From assembly GCA_016721425.1 (NCBI GenBank), contig JADKID010000011.1:248001-312000 (forward strand): 64,000 bases of DNA, given 5' to 3'. This DNA is from Bryobacterales bacterium (GTDB lineage: Bacteria > Acidobacteriota > Terriglobia > Bryobacterales > Bryobacteraceae). Position numbers and translations under genes: made by a program. The notes beneath the pieces were generated by a model. It was given only the letters and a program-made list of their open reading frames with translations, ran no database searches and was not told where the DNA came from. Positions 18,231 through 26,220 of this stretch are shown here, piece after piece; the first letter of the stretch is position 1, and each line of letters begins with the position of its first letter.

Positions 18231-19457
18231 CTAAAAGCTATAGCGCAAAATCACCTGCAGGTTGGAGTTGTTGCGGTACTGGCCCAGGAAATCGCCCGCC
18301 TCTCCGCGCAGCAGCGTGAAGTTGCCAGTGACGCGCAAGTGGTTGCCCATGGCCTGCGTGTACTCCCATTTTCCGTACATGCCGGCGCCGTTCTGGCGCA
18401 CTGCTGCCTCGAAAGCAACCGTGCGGTTGGCGTCCAGGTTGTAGCTGGCGCGGCCAAGAAACGTCTTGGCCAGGCCGCGGTCCGGTGCGAAGTCCAGCTC
18501 CGCGCGCTTGCGGGTCACGGCCTCGCCGGCATAGCCGCCCACAAAGACCCACTCGCCCGTCTGCCGCTCCAGTTGGATCACGTAGAGCGCATATTCGTCC
18601 GCCGTCTTCGTGCTGGATGTGAAATACGCCGCCTCGCCCTTCACCGTGAACCAGCGCAGCGGCACGGCCACGTCTCCGCCGTACATCCGCATCTGCGCGA
18701 AGTAGCGTGTCAGGGTTCCAGTGAATTGCGGGATGGTTCGCAACCCAGCCTGAAAGAGCGGCAGATGGTTGTAACCGTCGAACGTGCTCACCGAAAACTC
18801 GTAGCCCTTGCCCAGATGATTCCACCGCGCGCCCACGTTGCCCCGCCCCGGATAGCGGGCGCCGAGATCGGCGATGGAAATGCCCGCCAGCTCCGGAGCC
18901 AGCACCACCCAGCGCTGATTCAGCAGCGGCCCGCGGCTGGGCGTGAAGAGCGGCTGATAGATAGCGTCGAACGTATTGGAGCCGCGCTCGTAGGTGGCGC
19001 GCACGGCAGTCACGCCCAGAAAATCCGCATTGATCACGTTGAGGAAGTCCTTCGGCGCGAAGCGGTCTGTCGGATTCAGAATGTCCGCCTTGCCCCAGCG
19101 GATGAACTGCCGGCCGCCCTCGAACGTGAGGCCGCCCTTGTTGAGGATTACGCTCAGCCGTCGTACGGAGAGCGCCGGACGCAGCGTGCCGCGATCTGCC
19201 CAATCGAGTCTTGCGGCGCGCTCAAACTGCCGGTGCGAATCAAATCGCGCGTCAAAGCTGCCGTTAAATTGAATGCCCTTGCGTGGCTTCCACACGCCCT
19301 CCAGCCGCAGCAGCTCTTCGCTCACCACACGGCCGCTGTCGCCCTGCGCCGTTTGCGGATAGGCGTAGTTGCGCGTCTCGAAGAAGCCGCGGCCGCTGAA
19401 GCTCTGCGCCTGCGCGCCGGTGCCAACCACAATCAGCAATGAGAGCCAGCGGCGCAC
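18231..19457 (-). CDS. Outer-membrane beta-barrel protein
   Basis: A 408-residue exported protein with signal peptide (MRRWLSLLIVVGTGAQAQS) and alternating amphipathic strands throughout, ending in LQVILRYSF, the aromatic C-terminal signature for outer-membrane insertion. It resembles barrels co-encoded with LolA-like proteins. The central block VRRLSVILNKGGLTFEGGRQFIRWG and KADILNPTDRFAPKDFLN recalls the DUF1302-type barrels. Start is GTG 19457, eight bases after the LolA-like gene stop and preceded by AAGGGG. In this operon it may be the outer-membrane terminus of a trans-envelope export path. No catalytic motif is seen. Confidence 0.8.
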   Translation of the reverse strand: MRRWLSLLIVVGTGAQAQSFSGRGFFETRNYAYPQTAQGDSGRVVSEELLRLEGVWKPRKGIQFNGSFDARFDSHRQFERAARLDWADRGTLRPALSVRRLSVILNKGGLTFEGGRQFIRWGKADILNPTDRFAPKDFLNVINADFLGVTAVRATYERGSNTFDAIYQPLFTPSRGPLLNQRWVVLAPELAGISIADLGARYPGRGNVGARWNHLGKGYEFSVSTFDGYNHLPLFQAGLRTIPQFTGTLTRYFAQMRMYGGDVAVPLRWFTVKGEAAYFTSSTKTADEYALYVIQLERQTGEWVFVGGYAGEAVTRKRAELDFAPDRGLAKTFLGRASYNLDANRTVAFEAAVRQNGAGMYGKWEYTQAMGNHLRVTGNFTLLRGEAGDFLGQYRNNSNLQVILRYSF

Positions 19458-19465
19458 GGGGCCCC

Positions 19466-20215
19466 TTACTGCTCCCGCCGCAGCGCCTGCAGCGTAAAGT
19501 TCTCCGCCGCCAGCGGGATGTTGTACTGGAGCTTCTCGAGCTTCATCACCGTGCGGCTATCGCGCTCGATGTCGTGCACTTCCAGCGTGCGCGCCGTCCA
19601 GATATTCTGTACCTTCTCCAGGTCCGTGTAGCGGATGCGCCGGACGAGCTTGTCCTTCGCGAAACACTCGGCCTGCACGAACGAATACGTGTCTTTGCGC
19701 ACCCACAAGGCGATGCGCGTATACTGCGACCGCGCCTCCGCCTTCGGCGTGCTCTCGATCTTCCACGCCAGCGCTCCGTCCAGCTTCTCCTCGCCTGTCA
19801 GCTTGTAGGTGGAGCGGTCTACATCGCGCTCCTCCAGGTCTTCAAACGTGAAGTCCGTGCCGAAGAAGCGCGTGCGCCGGTCCTGAAAAGCGATGCGCCG
19901 CTCGCGCGCCACGGCGGGCGTCCACATCCACTGATCCGATGCGCGGTCGGGATGATTGTGGATCAACAGCGCCACGCCCTTCACCTCGGCCGGCGCCGTG
20001 AACTTGAGCACGGCCTTGGCCTCGCCGGCCGAGCCCAACCGTTCGTACACCCAGCGCTTGGTGGAGATCTTGCGCTTGGCGTCGCGCACTTCCAGCGTGC
20101 CTTCATAACGCTGCGAATCGGCCCGCGAGCGCTTCTGCGCTTCGTCCACAATCGAGCGCGCGTCCTGTGCCAGCAGCGGCAACGCGGCCATCAGTCCCAA
20201 CAGAAGTCTACTCAT
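19466..20215 (-). CDS. LolA-like outer-membrane lipoprotein-sorting domain protein
   Basis: A 249-residue exported protein with signal peptide (MSRLLLGLMAALPLLAQ) and the half-barrel fold of LolA-like carriers. KFTAPAEVKGVALLIHN, DQWMWTPAVARERRI and FGTDFTFEDLEERD are the signature segments of the 'outer membrane lipoprotein-sorting' group usually coupled to exporters. Such proteins are expected to shuttle a hydrophobic molecule across the periplasm. Its start overlaps the permease stop by 8 bases, so it should be co-translated with the permease. True LolA function is unlikely because LolCDE-type chaperone genes are normally elsewhere; a dedicated cargo is inferred. Confidence 0.85.
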   Translation of the reverse strand: MSRLLLGLMAALPLLAQDARSIVDEAQKRSRADSQRYEGTLEVRDAKRKISTKRWVYERLGSAGEAKAVLKFTAPAEVKGVALLIHNHPDRASDQWMWTPAVARERRIAFQDRRTRFFGTDFTFEDLEERDVDRSTYKLTGEEKLDGALAWKIESTPKAEARSQYTRIALWVRKDTYSFVQAECFAKDKLVRRIRYTDLEKVQNIWTARTLEVHDIERDSRTVMKLEKLQYNIPLAAENFTLQALRREQ

Positions 20216-22760
20216 ATTCCAATGCCTCCACCAGCGATCCGCGCACGGCCGATTCCGCCGGCCCCGCCCCGCTCAACAGCGCCGCGCCCAGCATCACCGG
20301 CAGCAGCGTCAACGCGATCCCGATGGGATAGCGGTACTCCAATCTCATGCCCGCAATGTCGCGCTTGGTGATCTCCAGGATGTAATACAGATGCACCGCG
20401 CCCAGCGCGAAGCCGATCATCAACCCCAGCGCGCCGATGGCCAGCGCCTCCATCCAGATGGTGTGCCGCACCTGATTGCGCAGTGCGCCCACTGCCTGCA
20501 ACACGCCGAGCTCGCGCTTGCGGTCCGCGATGGAGACCGTGAGTGTATTCACGATACCGAGGATCGCCACCAGCACGGCCACGAAGATCTGCACATAGGT
20601 GAGCCCAAACCACTGCTCGGTGATCTTCAGGATGAAGGCGCGGATCTCGCCGTTTGTGAGCACAAAAAGACGCGTTTTGGCGCCAAAACGGTCCAATAAG
20701 CGCTGTCTAACGTCACTTTGCGATGCACCCGGCTTCAGATACGCGCGGAAGACGTTCACCGTGTCGTCCTTCCAGTAGCGGCGGTAGAGCTCGCGATCCA
20801 TCATGATGGTGCCCTGCTGATCGCTGAAGTCCGCCACCACGCCCAGCACCTTAGTGCGCAGCAGGCCGGTGGGCGAAAGCAGCTCCAACATGTCACCCGT
20901 GTTGACGCGCCGCAGCAGCGCGAAGTTGTCGCTGATCACGACGCCCTCACCACGCGACACCTGCCGGTACATCGTCTCGCGGTCGCCCTCGATCACCTTC
21001 ATGTTGACCCGGTTGGCGATACTCTCCACATTGGTGGATACCAGCATCACCGGCGTGCCCTGATAGACGATGCGCGCCGTGCGCACGGCCTGCAACTCCT
21101 CGATGCCTTCCACCTGGCGGAGCTCGTCCCCGAACTCGTACGGGAATCGGAAACTGCGCTGCGTGATGGATTCCGAACTGGTGACGAAGAGATCAGGATT
21201 CAGCGCCGTATCCATCCACTCCCGGATCATCTCGAAGCTCGATTTCGCAATGCCGCCCAGCCCGATGACCAGCGCCACAGAAAGCGCCAGCGCCGCCACC
21301 GTACCCGATGTGCGCCGCGGCGCTTGCAGCAGGCTATCGGCGGCGAGCGCGCCCTCTACCGGCCGCATCCACTTCATCAGCGGTCGCAGCAGGCGCGAGA
21401 GCCAAATGCAGAGCGCCGGCGTGAGCAGCAACACGGCCAGCACGCTCAGCATGTAGCCGGAGTAGAAGAAGAGCGGCTTGTGGCCGGCGAAGACGCACGC
21501 GATGCCGAGCCCCAGCATCACCAGAGCGGCGATCTTGCGGGCGCGGTTCTCGCCCTCGCTCATCACCTGCGCGCGGCCCTTCTGCAGTGCTTTGACGGGG
21601 TCAACGCCTGCGGCGCTGCGAGCCGGAATCCAACCAGCAATCAGGCTGGTGGCCACGCCCAGAAACAGCGCGATGCCCAGCAGGCGCGGATCGGCGGAGA
21701 CTTCCTCGGCGCGCTGCGCCACGCCGTACATCTCGCCGAGGTAGCTGCTGATGTAGCCGGCGATGCCGCGCGCGATCAGCACGCCCAGGCCCAGGCCGAG
21801 CAGCGAGCCGAAGAGCCCGGCGATGCCGCTCTCAATGAGGAACAGGCGCTTGATCTGGCCCTGCGTGGCGCCCAGCGCGCGCAGAATGCCAATCTCGCTG
21901 CGGCGCTGCGTGACGGCGATGGAGAACGTGTTGTAGATGAGGAACAAGCCGATGAAGAGCGCGAAGAGGCTGGTGATGTTGGCGCTCATGGAGTAGATCT
22001 GCGCCATGGCCTCAAACTGCTGGCCGCGCGAGCTGGGCGGATCCACTTGCAGGCCCGGGCCGAGCAGCGTTTGCAGCCTGGCGCGCGCGGCGTTCACATC
22101 GGCGCCGCGGTGCAACGCGATGTCCACGCGATCGAACTGGCGGCCGCGGCCAAACACCATCTGCGCCGCGTAGATGTCCATCACCGCCAGATTGCCGCCA
22201 AACGCCGAGGCCAGGCCGCCGCTCTTCATGACGCCACGGATGGTGAACTGCTTGGGCCCCGCCATGGTCTGCATGGTCAGCTTGCCGTTCATTTGCAGGC
22301 CGGTGCGCTGACAGAACTGCTCGCTGAGGATGATGGAATCGGGCTGGGCCAGGAAGACGAGCGGATCGTCGATGGTGGCGTCTTCGGTGCTGTTCAGGTC
22401 GTAGTCGCGCAGGGATCGGTCGCCGGTCATGTCCACGCCGAGGACGAGAAGATTGCCCTGCCCCTGCAAGCCGGTCTGTACCGAGGCCTCGATGACGGGC
22501 ACCGCCACTTCCACGTCCGGCTGCGACTGCACCCGCTCCAGCACTTCTTCCGGGAAGCCGGTTTCGCCGGCCGTCACCTGCAACTGCGTGGAGCCGGCGA
22601 TCTTATCTACGGTCTGATTGAAGGCGTACAGCACGCTCTGATTGGCCGTGTGCATGCCGACAAACACGGCCACGCCGAGCACGATGCCCGCCGTGGTGAG
22701 CAGGCAGCGCAGCATGTGCTTGCGCACGTAGGGCCAGGTGATGAGCCGGAGCAGCATCAT
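20208..22760 (-). CDS. ABC transporter permease with two FtsX domains
   Basis: An 850-residue inner-membrane permease. An N-terminal helix (TTAGIVLGVAVFVGMHTANQ) precedes a large MacB-like periplasmic domain. The first FtsX domain lies near residues 265-400 and includes QRRSEIGILRALGATQGQIK. After a middle membrane pair and a second periplasmic domain comes a second FtsX domain with DRKRELGVLQAVGALRNQVR near 765-785. About ten helices are predicted by eye. Its ATG overlaps the ATPase stop (ATGA) and its stop overlaps the LolA-like start. It most likely drives extrusion of a lipid, lipoprotein or peptide together with the neighbouring carrier and barrel. The double-FtsX architecture differs from LolC/LolE, which are separate chains. 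Confidence 0.88.
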   Translation of the reverse strand: MMLLRLITWPYVRKHMLRCLLTTAGIVLGVAVFVGMHTANQSVLYAFNQTVDKIAGSTQLQVTAGETGFPEEVLERVQSQPDVEVAVPVIEASVQTGLQGQGNLLVLGVDMTGDRSLRDYDLNSTEDATIDDPLVFLAQPDSIILSEQFCQRTGLQMNGKLTMQTMAGPKQFTIRGVMKSGGLASAFGGNLAVMDIYAAQMVFGRGRQFDRVDIALHRGADVNAARARLQTLLGPGLQVDPPSSRGQQFEAMAQIYSMSANITSLFALFIGLFLIYNTFSIAVTQRRSEIGILRALGATQGQIKRLFLIESGIAGLFGSLLGLGLGVLIARGIAGYISSYLGEMYGVAQRAEEVSADPRLLGIALFLGVATSLIAGWIPARSAAGVDPVKALQKGRAQVMSEGENRARKIAALVMLGLGIACVFAGHKPLFFYSGYMLSVLAVLLLTPALCIWLSRLLRPLMKWMRPVEGALAADSLLQAPRRTSGTVAALALSVALVIGLGGIAKSSFEMIREWMDTALNPDLFVTSSESITQRSFRFPYEFGDELRQVEGIEELQAVRTARIVYQGTPVMLVSTNVESIANRVNMKVIEGDRETMYRQVSRGEGVVISDNFALLRRVNTGDMLELLSPTGLLRTKVLGVVADFSDQQGTIMMDRELYRRYWKDDTVNVFRAYLKPGASQSDVRQRLLDRFGAKTRLFVLTNGEIRAFILKITEQWFGLTYVQIFVAVLVAILGIVNTLTVSIADRKRELGVLQAVGALRNQVRHTIWMEALAIGALGLMIGFALGAVHLYYILEITKRDIAGMRLEYRYPIGIALTLLPVMLGAALLSGAGPAESAVRGSLVEALEYE

Positions 22761-23443
22761 CGCGATGCCGCTCGCACAGTGTCGTCCACCACGTGGCCGT
22801 CCCGCAGCGTGATGGTGCGCGGGCAGCTCTCGGCGACGGAGCGGTCGTGCGTGACCAGCAGCACCGTGGCGCCGAGACGCTCGTGCACATCGCGGACCAG
22901 GCCCAGAATGTCCGCGCCGGTGGTGGTATCGAGATTGCCTGTCGGTTCGTCGGCCAGGAGCACCGGCGGATAAACGGAGAGCGCACGGGCGATGGCGACA
23001 CGCTGGCGCTCGCCGCCGGAGAGCTCGTCCGGCAGATGCTCCACCCGCTTGCCCAGCCCCACCAGATCCAATAGCTCGATGGCGCGGTCGCGGGCCTGCT
23101 TGCGGCCCCAGCCACGCAGATGGAGCGGCAGGCTCACGTTCTCCTCGCAGGAGAGCGAGGGCAGCAGGTTGAAGAACTGGAAGATGAAGCCGATCTTGTC
23201 GCGCCGCACCTGGGTGAGCTGGTCGTCGGTGAGGCCGGAGAGCCTCTGCCCGTCGAGCGTGATCTCACCGCCCGTGGGCTTGTCCAGCGTGCCGATCAGA
23301 TTCAGCAGCGTCGATTTGCCGGAGCCAGAAGGGCCCACCAGTGAAACCATCTCGCCCTTGCGGATGTGCAGATTGACGTCATCGAGGGCGCGCACCCGGC
23401 TCTTGCCATCGAACAGTTTTTGGAGATGGGTAATGAGGATCAC
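22757..23443 (-). CDS. ABC transporter ATP-binding protein (LolD/MacB class)
   Basis: A 228-residue ATPase subunit. Walker A is GPSGSGKST (about 37-45), the Q-loop is FIFQFFNLLPSL, the signature is LSGGERQRVAIARAL, Walker B is VLLADEPTGNLD, and the H-loop is LVTHDRS. The sequence class is that of LolD/MacB/FtsE mechanotransmission transporters. Start GTG 23443 gives the family's usual N-terminus; no clear Shine-Dalgarno is visible. It is the first gene of the five-gene operon with the double-FtsX permease, LolA-like protein, barrel and GNAT enzyme. Confidence 0.93.
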   Translation of the reverse strand: MILITHLQKLFDGKSRVRALDDVNLHIRKGEMVSLVGPSGSGKSTLLNLIGTLDKPTGGEITLDGQRLSGLTDDQLTQVRRDKIGFIFQFFNLLPSLSCEENVSLPLHLRGWGRKQARDRAIELLDLVGLGKRVEHLPDELSGGERQRVAIARALSVYPPVLLADEPTGNLDTTTGADILGLVRDVHERLGATVLLVTHDRSVAESCPRTITLRDGHVVDDTVRAASR

Positions 23444-23487
23444 AACGTGGTACTACCCTTTAGGATGCCACGCAGAGCGGCGCCGGT

Positions 23488-23913
23488 TTACTCCTTCCAG
23501 GGATTGAGCACGCGCACGCCGGTCCCGTCAAAATCGCGGGCGTTGCGCGTGACGACGGTGAGCTCGTGGACAAGGGCGGTGGCGGCCAGAAGGGCGTCCA
23601 CGATGGCCAGGGTCCGGCCCTGCAATTGGGCAGCGGCCGTCATCTCGCCCCATTTCCGCGCAACCGCAGTATCTACAGGCAACACATGGCCGTCCTCGGT
23701 ATTGGCGAGAATGTCCCCCAGCCACTTCTCATGAATCGCGCGCTTTCGCCTGCCGGTCTCCAGGCTGAGGCCCTTCTGGATCTCACCGAGCGTCAGGACG
23801 CTGACGTAGAGCGCCCGTGGATGAATGCTGTTGAGCCAGCGCAGAACCCGGGGCTCCGGAGCGAGCCTGGTTGGCTCGGATAGGACGTTGGTGTCCAGCA
23901 GATAGCCGGTCAT
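23488..23913 (-). CDS. vapC: PIN-domain toxin (VapC/FitB type)
   Basis: A 141-residue PIN-fold ribonuclease, the toxin of a type II toxin-antitoxin system. The acidic catalytic residues are in YLLDTNVLSE (Asp, residue 7), LTLGEIQKG (Glu) and AIVDALLAATA (Asp), with VTRNARDF near the C-terminus, typical of FitB-like VapC proteins. ATG 23913 overlaps the antitoxin stop (ATGA), the usual toxin-antitoxin arrangement. The gene is complete with all acidic residues, so it is probably functional. Confidence 0.93.
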   Translation of the reverse strand: MTGYLLDTNVLSEPTRLAPEPRVLRWLNSIHPRALYVSVLTLGEIQKGLSLETGRRKRAIHEKWLGDILANTEDGHVLPVDTAVARKWGEMTAAAQLQGRTLAIVDALLAATALVHELTVVTRNARDFDGTGVRVLNPWKE

Positions 23914-24179
23914 TTCCCAGTGCCCCGGTCGGGGCCTTTGATTCGCGAGAAGTCCAGGTCGTCCGTGCGGAATGGCGCGTTGACCAGAACGTCAACCAGG
24001 GACTTGTTCGGCGCGCCAGCCAACTTGGCAAAGTCCGCGCTGCGGATGATCACCACAGCCTCGCCGCCGTGTCGTGTCACATGCTGCGGACCCTGCGTCT
24101 CGGCCAGGCGCACCACCTCGCTGAAGCGCGCCTTGGCGTCCTGCAGGCTCCAGGTATTCTTCTTTGTGGTCTTGTGCAC
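23910..24179 (-). CDS. Phd/YefM-type antitoxin
   Basis: An 89-residue antitoxin that should bind and block the PIN toxin and repress its own promoter. The N-terminal DNA-binding part reads WSLQDAKARFSEVVRLAETQGPQHVTRHG, followed by EAVVIIRSADFAKL, the Phd-fold strand. The C-terminal segment (FRTDDLDFSR) is probably the toxin-wrapping tail. The start is GTG 24179 with GGGAGG seven bases upstream. A perfect 22-bp palindrome lies 16 bases upstream of the start codon and is its likely operator. Confidence 0.92.
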   Translation of the reverse strand: MHKTTKKNTWSLQDAKARFSEVVRLAETQGPQHVTRHGGEAVVIIRSADFAKLAGAPNKSLVDVLVNAPFRTDDLDFSRIKGPDRGTGK

Positions 24180-24194
24180 GGCGGGCCTCCCATT

Positions 24195-24216
24195 CTGGTC
24201 AGACTAGTCTGACCAG
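24195..24216. promoter_or_regulatory. Perfect 22-bp palindrome, likely toxin-antitoxin operator
   Basis: Half-site CTGGTCAGACT is followed immediately by its exact reverse complement, giving 22 bases of perfect dyad symmetry. It sits just upstream of the antitoxin ribosome-binding site on the minus strand, where Phd-type autorepression sites are found. On the plus strand a T-run follows it, but no plus-strand gene lies upstream, so a terminator role is less likely. Confidence 0.65.
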
Positions 24217-24230
24217 TTTTTAGGATACCG

Positions 24231-24875
24231 CTACTCCTGCTTGACCGTGATGGTGTGCAGGCCGCACTCCAGCTTCTGCCCGCCCCAGCGTCCGGCGCGG
24301 GCGTGCTCGCCCGGTTCCGGCTTGTGGGTGCAGGGCGCGCAGCCAATGCTCGGGTAGCCCTGCTCGTAGAGCGGCAACACGGGGATGTCGTTCACCGTCA
24401 TATAGGCGAAGACCTCGTCCATGGTCCAGTCGTAGAGCGGGCTGATCTTCGTCAGTTCCAGGCCGTTCGGAAAGCGGTGCTGCTCGGTGGGCTGGAGATT
24501 GGCGCGCGTGGGGCTCTGCTCGCGGCGCAGGCCGGTGAACCAGGTCTCATACCCGGTCAGGCCGGCGATCAGCGGCTCCACCTTGCGTTGCGCGCAGCAC
24601 TCGGCGGGCGTGTCGGGGTGCAGCGTGGGCTTGGGGTGCTGGAGATTGATGGTGTTCAACTTCCAATCGCGCGTGAGTTGATCGCGATAGGCCAGCACCT
24701 CCGGGAAGTGATAGCCGGTCTCCAGAAACATCACCGGGACCTTGGGCAGACGCTGGCGGAGCAGATGGAGCACCACCACATCCTCGGCCTGGAAACTGCA
24801 CGTGAGGCAGGCGCGGCCGCCCTCGGCCAGCGCGCCCTCGATGATGGAAATCGCCTGATTCAGTGCGTCCCGCAT
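24231..24875 (-). CDS. cysH: Adenylyl-sulfate reductase (APS/PAPS reductase, Fe-S type)
   Basis: A 214-residue enzyme reducing activated sulfate to sulfite with thioredoxin or glutaredoxin. The PP-loop-like region reads TCSFQAEDVVVLHLL. Cys pairs in PAECCAQRK and GCAPC are the ligands expected for a [4Fe-4S] cluster, which marks the APS-using group rather than the cluster-free E. coli PAPS reductase. The catalytic Cys is in the C-terminal ECGLH motif. ATG 24875 is chosen (four bases after the cysN stop, with a GGGAGAGGGG sequence upstream) over an in-frame start at 24914. It is the last gene of cysD-cysN-cysH, and no APS kinase is present, consistent with direct APS reduction. Confidence 0.9.
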   Translation of the reverse strand: MRDALNQAISIIEGALAEGGRACLTCSFQAEDVVVLHLLRQRLPKVPVMFLETGYHFPEVLAYRDQLTRDWKLNTINLQHPKPTLHPDTPAECCAQRKVEPLIAGLTGYETWFTGLRREQSPTRANLQPTEQHRFPNGLELTKISPLYDWTMDEVFAYMTVNDIPVLPLYEQGYPSIGCAPCTHKPEPGEHARAGRWGGQKLECGLHTITVKQE

Positions 24876-24879
24876 GGCG

Positions 24880-26220
24880 CTAGATCCCCTCTCCCTGGTC
24901 AAAATCGTCAACATCGAACTTCACGCCAAAGCGCTGCATATGGGCCATCAACGCGCGTAACTTGCGGCGCTCGGCCGGAGTAAACGGAGCGTCGGAAAAC
25001 TTCTGCAGGTTGGTCTCACCGGTGGAGGCGGCGCCCTCGATCAGGCCGGCGCCCATGGTGAGGTTGGTGATGGTGTCCACCAGAATGAAACCGCCAGTGG
25101 AGCGGTTCTCGCGGTAGGAATCGTAGGGCAGCGCCTCGGCGAGCTCCACTTCCACGCGAGCGATCTCATTCAAGGCGGCCACGCCGTGCAGCCGCACGGG
25201 CACCGTGCGCGTGCCGTGCTGCAGTAGATAACCTCGCCGGCCATCGAGCGGCAGTTCGTTCATCCAGATGACCGTCGTGTTGAGACGCGTGGCCGATTGC
25301 GGCGCGCTGGCCGGCAGGGCCAGCAGATCTCCGCGGGCGATATCGAGCTCGTCTTCCAACTCCAGCGTCACCGACATTGGCGCGTAGGCGACGTCGAGAT
25401 CGCCGTCGAAGGTCACGATCCGCTTGACGCGGCTGCTCTTGCCCGAAGGCAGGGCAATCACCTCTTCACCGGGGCGGATGGCGCCGCTGACGATCTGGCC
25501 GGCGTAGCCGCGGAAATCGAGGTGCGGGCGAATGACCATCTGCACCGGAAAGCGGAACGGCAGCGCGGAGGCCAGCGCGGCGGGCGCGGCCGTCTCCAAC
25601 AGCTCCAGCAGGCTGGGCCCGGTGTACCAGGGCGTCCGCGGCGAGCGTGCCACCACGTTGTCGCCATCGAGCGCGCTGATCGGGATAAAGTCCACGTGGC
25701 CCGATTCGATCTCGGCGAGCAGCGGACCGGCCTGCGCCTGAATCTCCTCGAAGACCTCCTGGCTGAAGTCGACGAGGTCCATCTTGTTCACTGTGAATAC
25801 AAGCCGCTTCACACCCAGCAACGCGGCGATGCGCGCGTGGCGGCGGCTCTGCTCCAGCACGCCCTTGCGCGCGTCGAGGAGAATGATGGCCAGGTCACAA
25901 GTGGAGGCGCCGGTGGCCATGTTGCGCGTGTACTGCTCGTGGCCGGGCGTATCGGCGACGATGAACTGCCGCCGGGGCGTGGAGAAGTAGCGGTAGGCCA
26001 CGTCGATGGTGATGCCCTGCTCGCGCTCGGCGCGCAGGCCGTCGGTGAGCAGGGAGAGGTCAAAGCCGCGGCTGGCGCGGTTCACCTTGCTCTTGCGCAC
26101 CTCTTCCATGTGGTCGTCCCACACTGTCTTGGTGTCGAAGAGCAGGCGGCCGATGAGCGTGCTCTTGCCGTCGTCGACACTACCCGCCGTGGAGATCCGC
26201 AGTAGCGGTAAGGTGCTCAT
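24880..26220 (-). CDS. cysN: Sulfate adenylyltransferase subunit 1 (GTPase)
   Basis: A 446-residue EF-Tu-like GTPase that drives APS formation by CysD. G1 is GSVDDGKST (about 13-21), G2 lies around EREQGITID, G3 is DTPGHEQY, and G4 is NKMD. Beta-barrel domains follow, with the C-terminus ending near GVKFDVDDFDQGEGI. The length shows no fused CysC (APS kinase) domain. The start ATG at 26220 is immediately adjacent to the cysD stop, so the subunits should be made together. Signature and order leave little doubt. Confidence 0.95.
   Translation of the reverse strand: MSTLPLLRISTAGSVDDGKSTLIGRLLFDTKTVWDDHMEEVRKSKVNRASRGFDLSLLTDGLRAEREQGITIDVAYRYFSTPRRQFIVADTPGHEQYTRNMATGASTCDLAIILLDARKGVLEQSRRHARIAALLGVKRLVFTVNKMDLVDFSQEVFEEIQAQAGPLLAEIESGHVDFIPISALDGDNVVARSPRTPWYTGPSLLELLETAAPAALASALPFRFPVQMVIRPHLDFRGYAGQIVSGAIRPGEEVIALPSGKSSRVKRIVTFDGDLDVAYAPMSVTLELEDELDIARGDLLALPASAPQSATRLNTTVIWMNELPLDGRRGYLLQHGTRTVPVRLHGVAALNEIARVEVELAEALPYDSYRENRSTGGFILVDTITNLTMGAGLIEGAASTGETNLQKFSDAPFTPAERRKLRALMAHMQRFGVKFDVDDFDQGEGI

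Noticed and set aside
20718..22973. 751-codon plus-strand open frame opposite the permease
   Set aside because: Lies antisense to a clear FtsX-type permease and ATPase; its composition (His/Arg/Gln-rich, no motif) is typical of a GC-rich shadow frame.
24195..24220. Palindrome plus T-run as a plus-strand terminator
   Set aside because: No plus-strand gene lies upstream; position and symmetry fit an operator for the minus-strand antitoxin.
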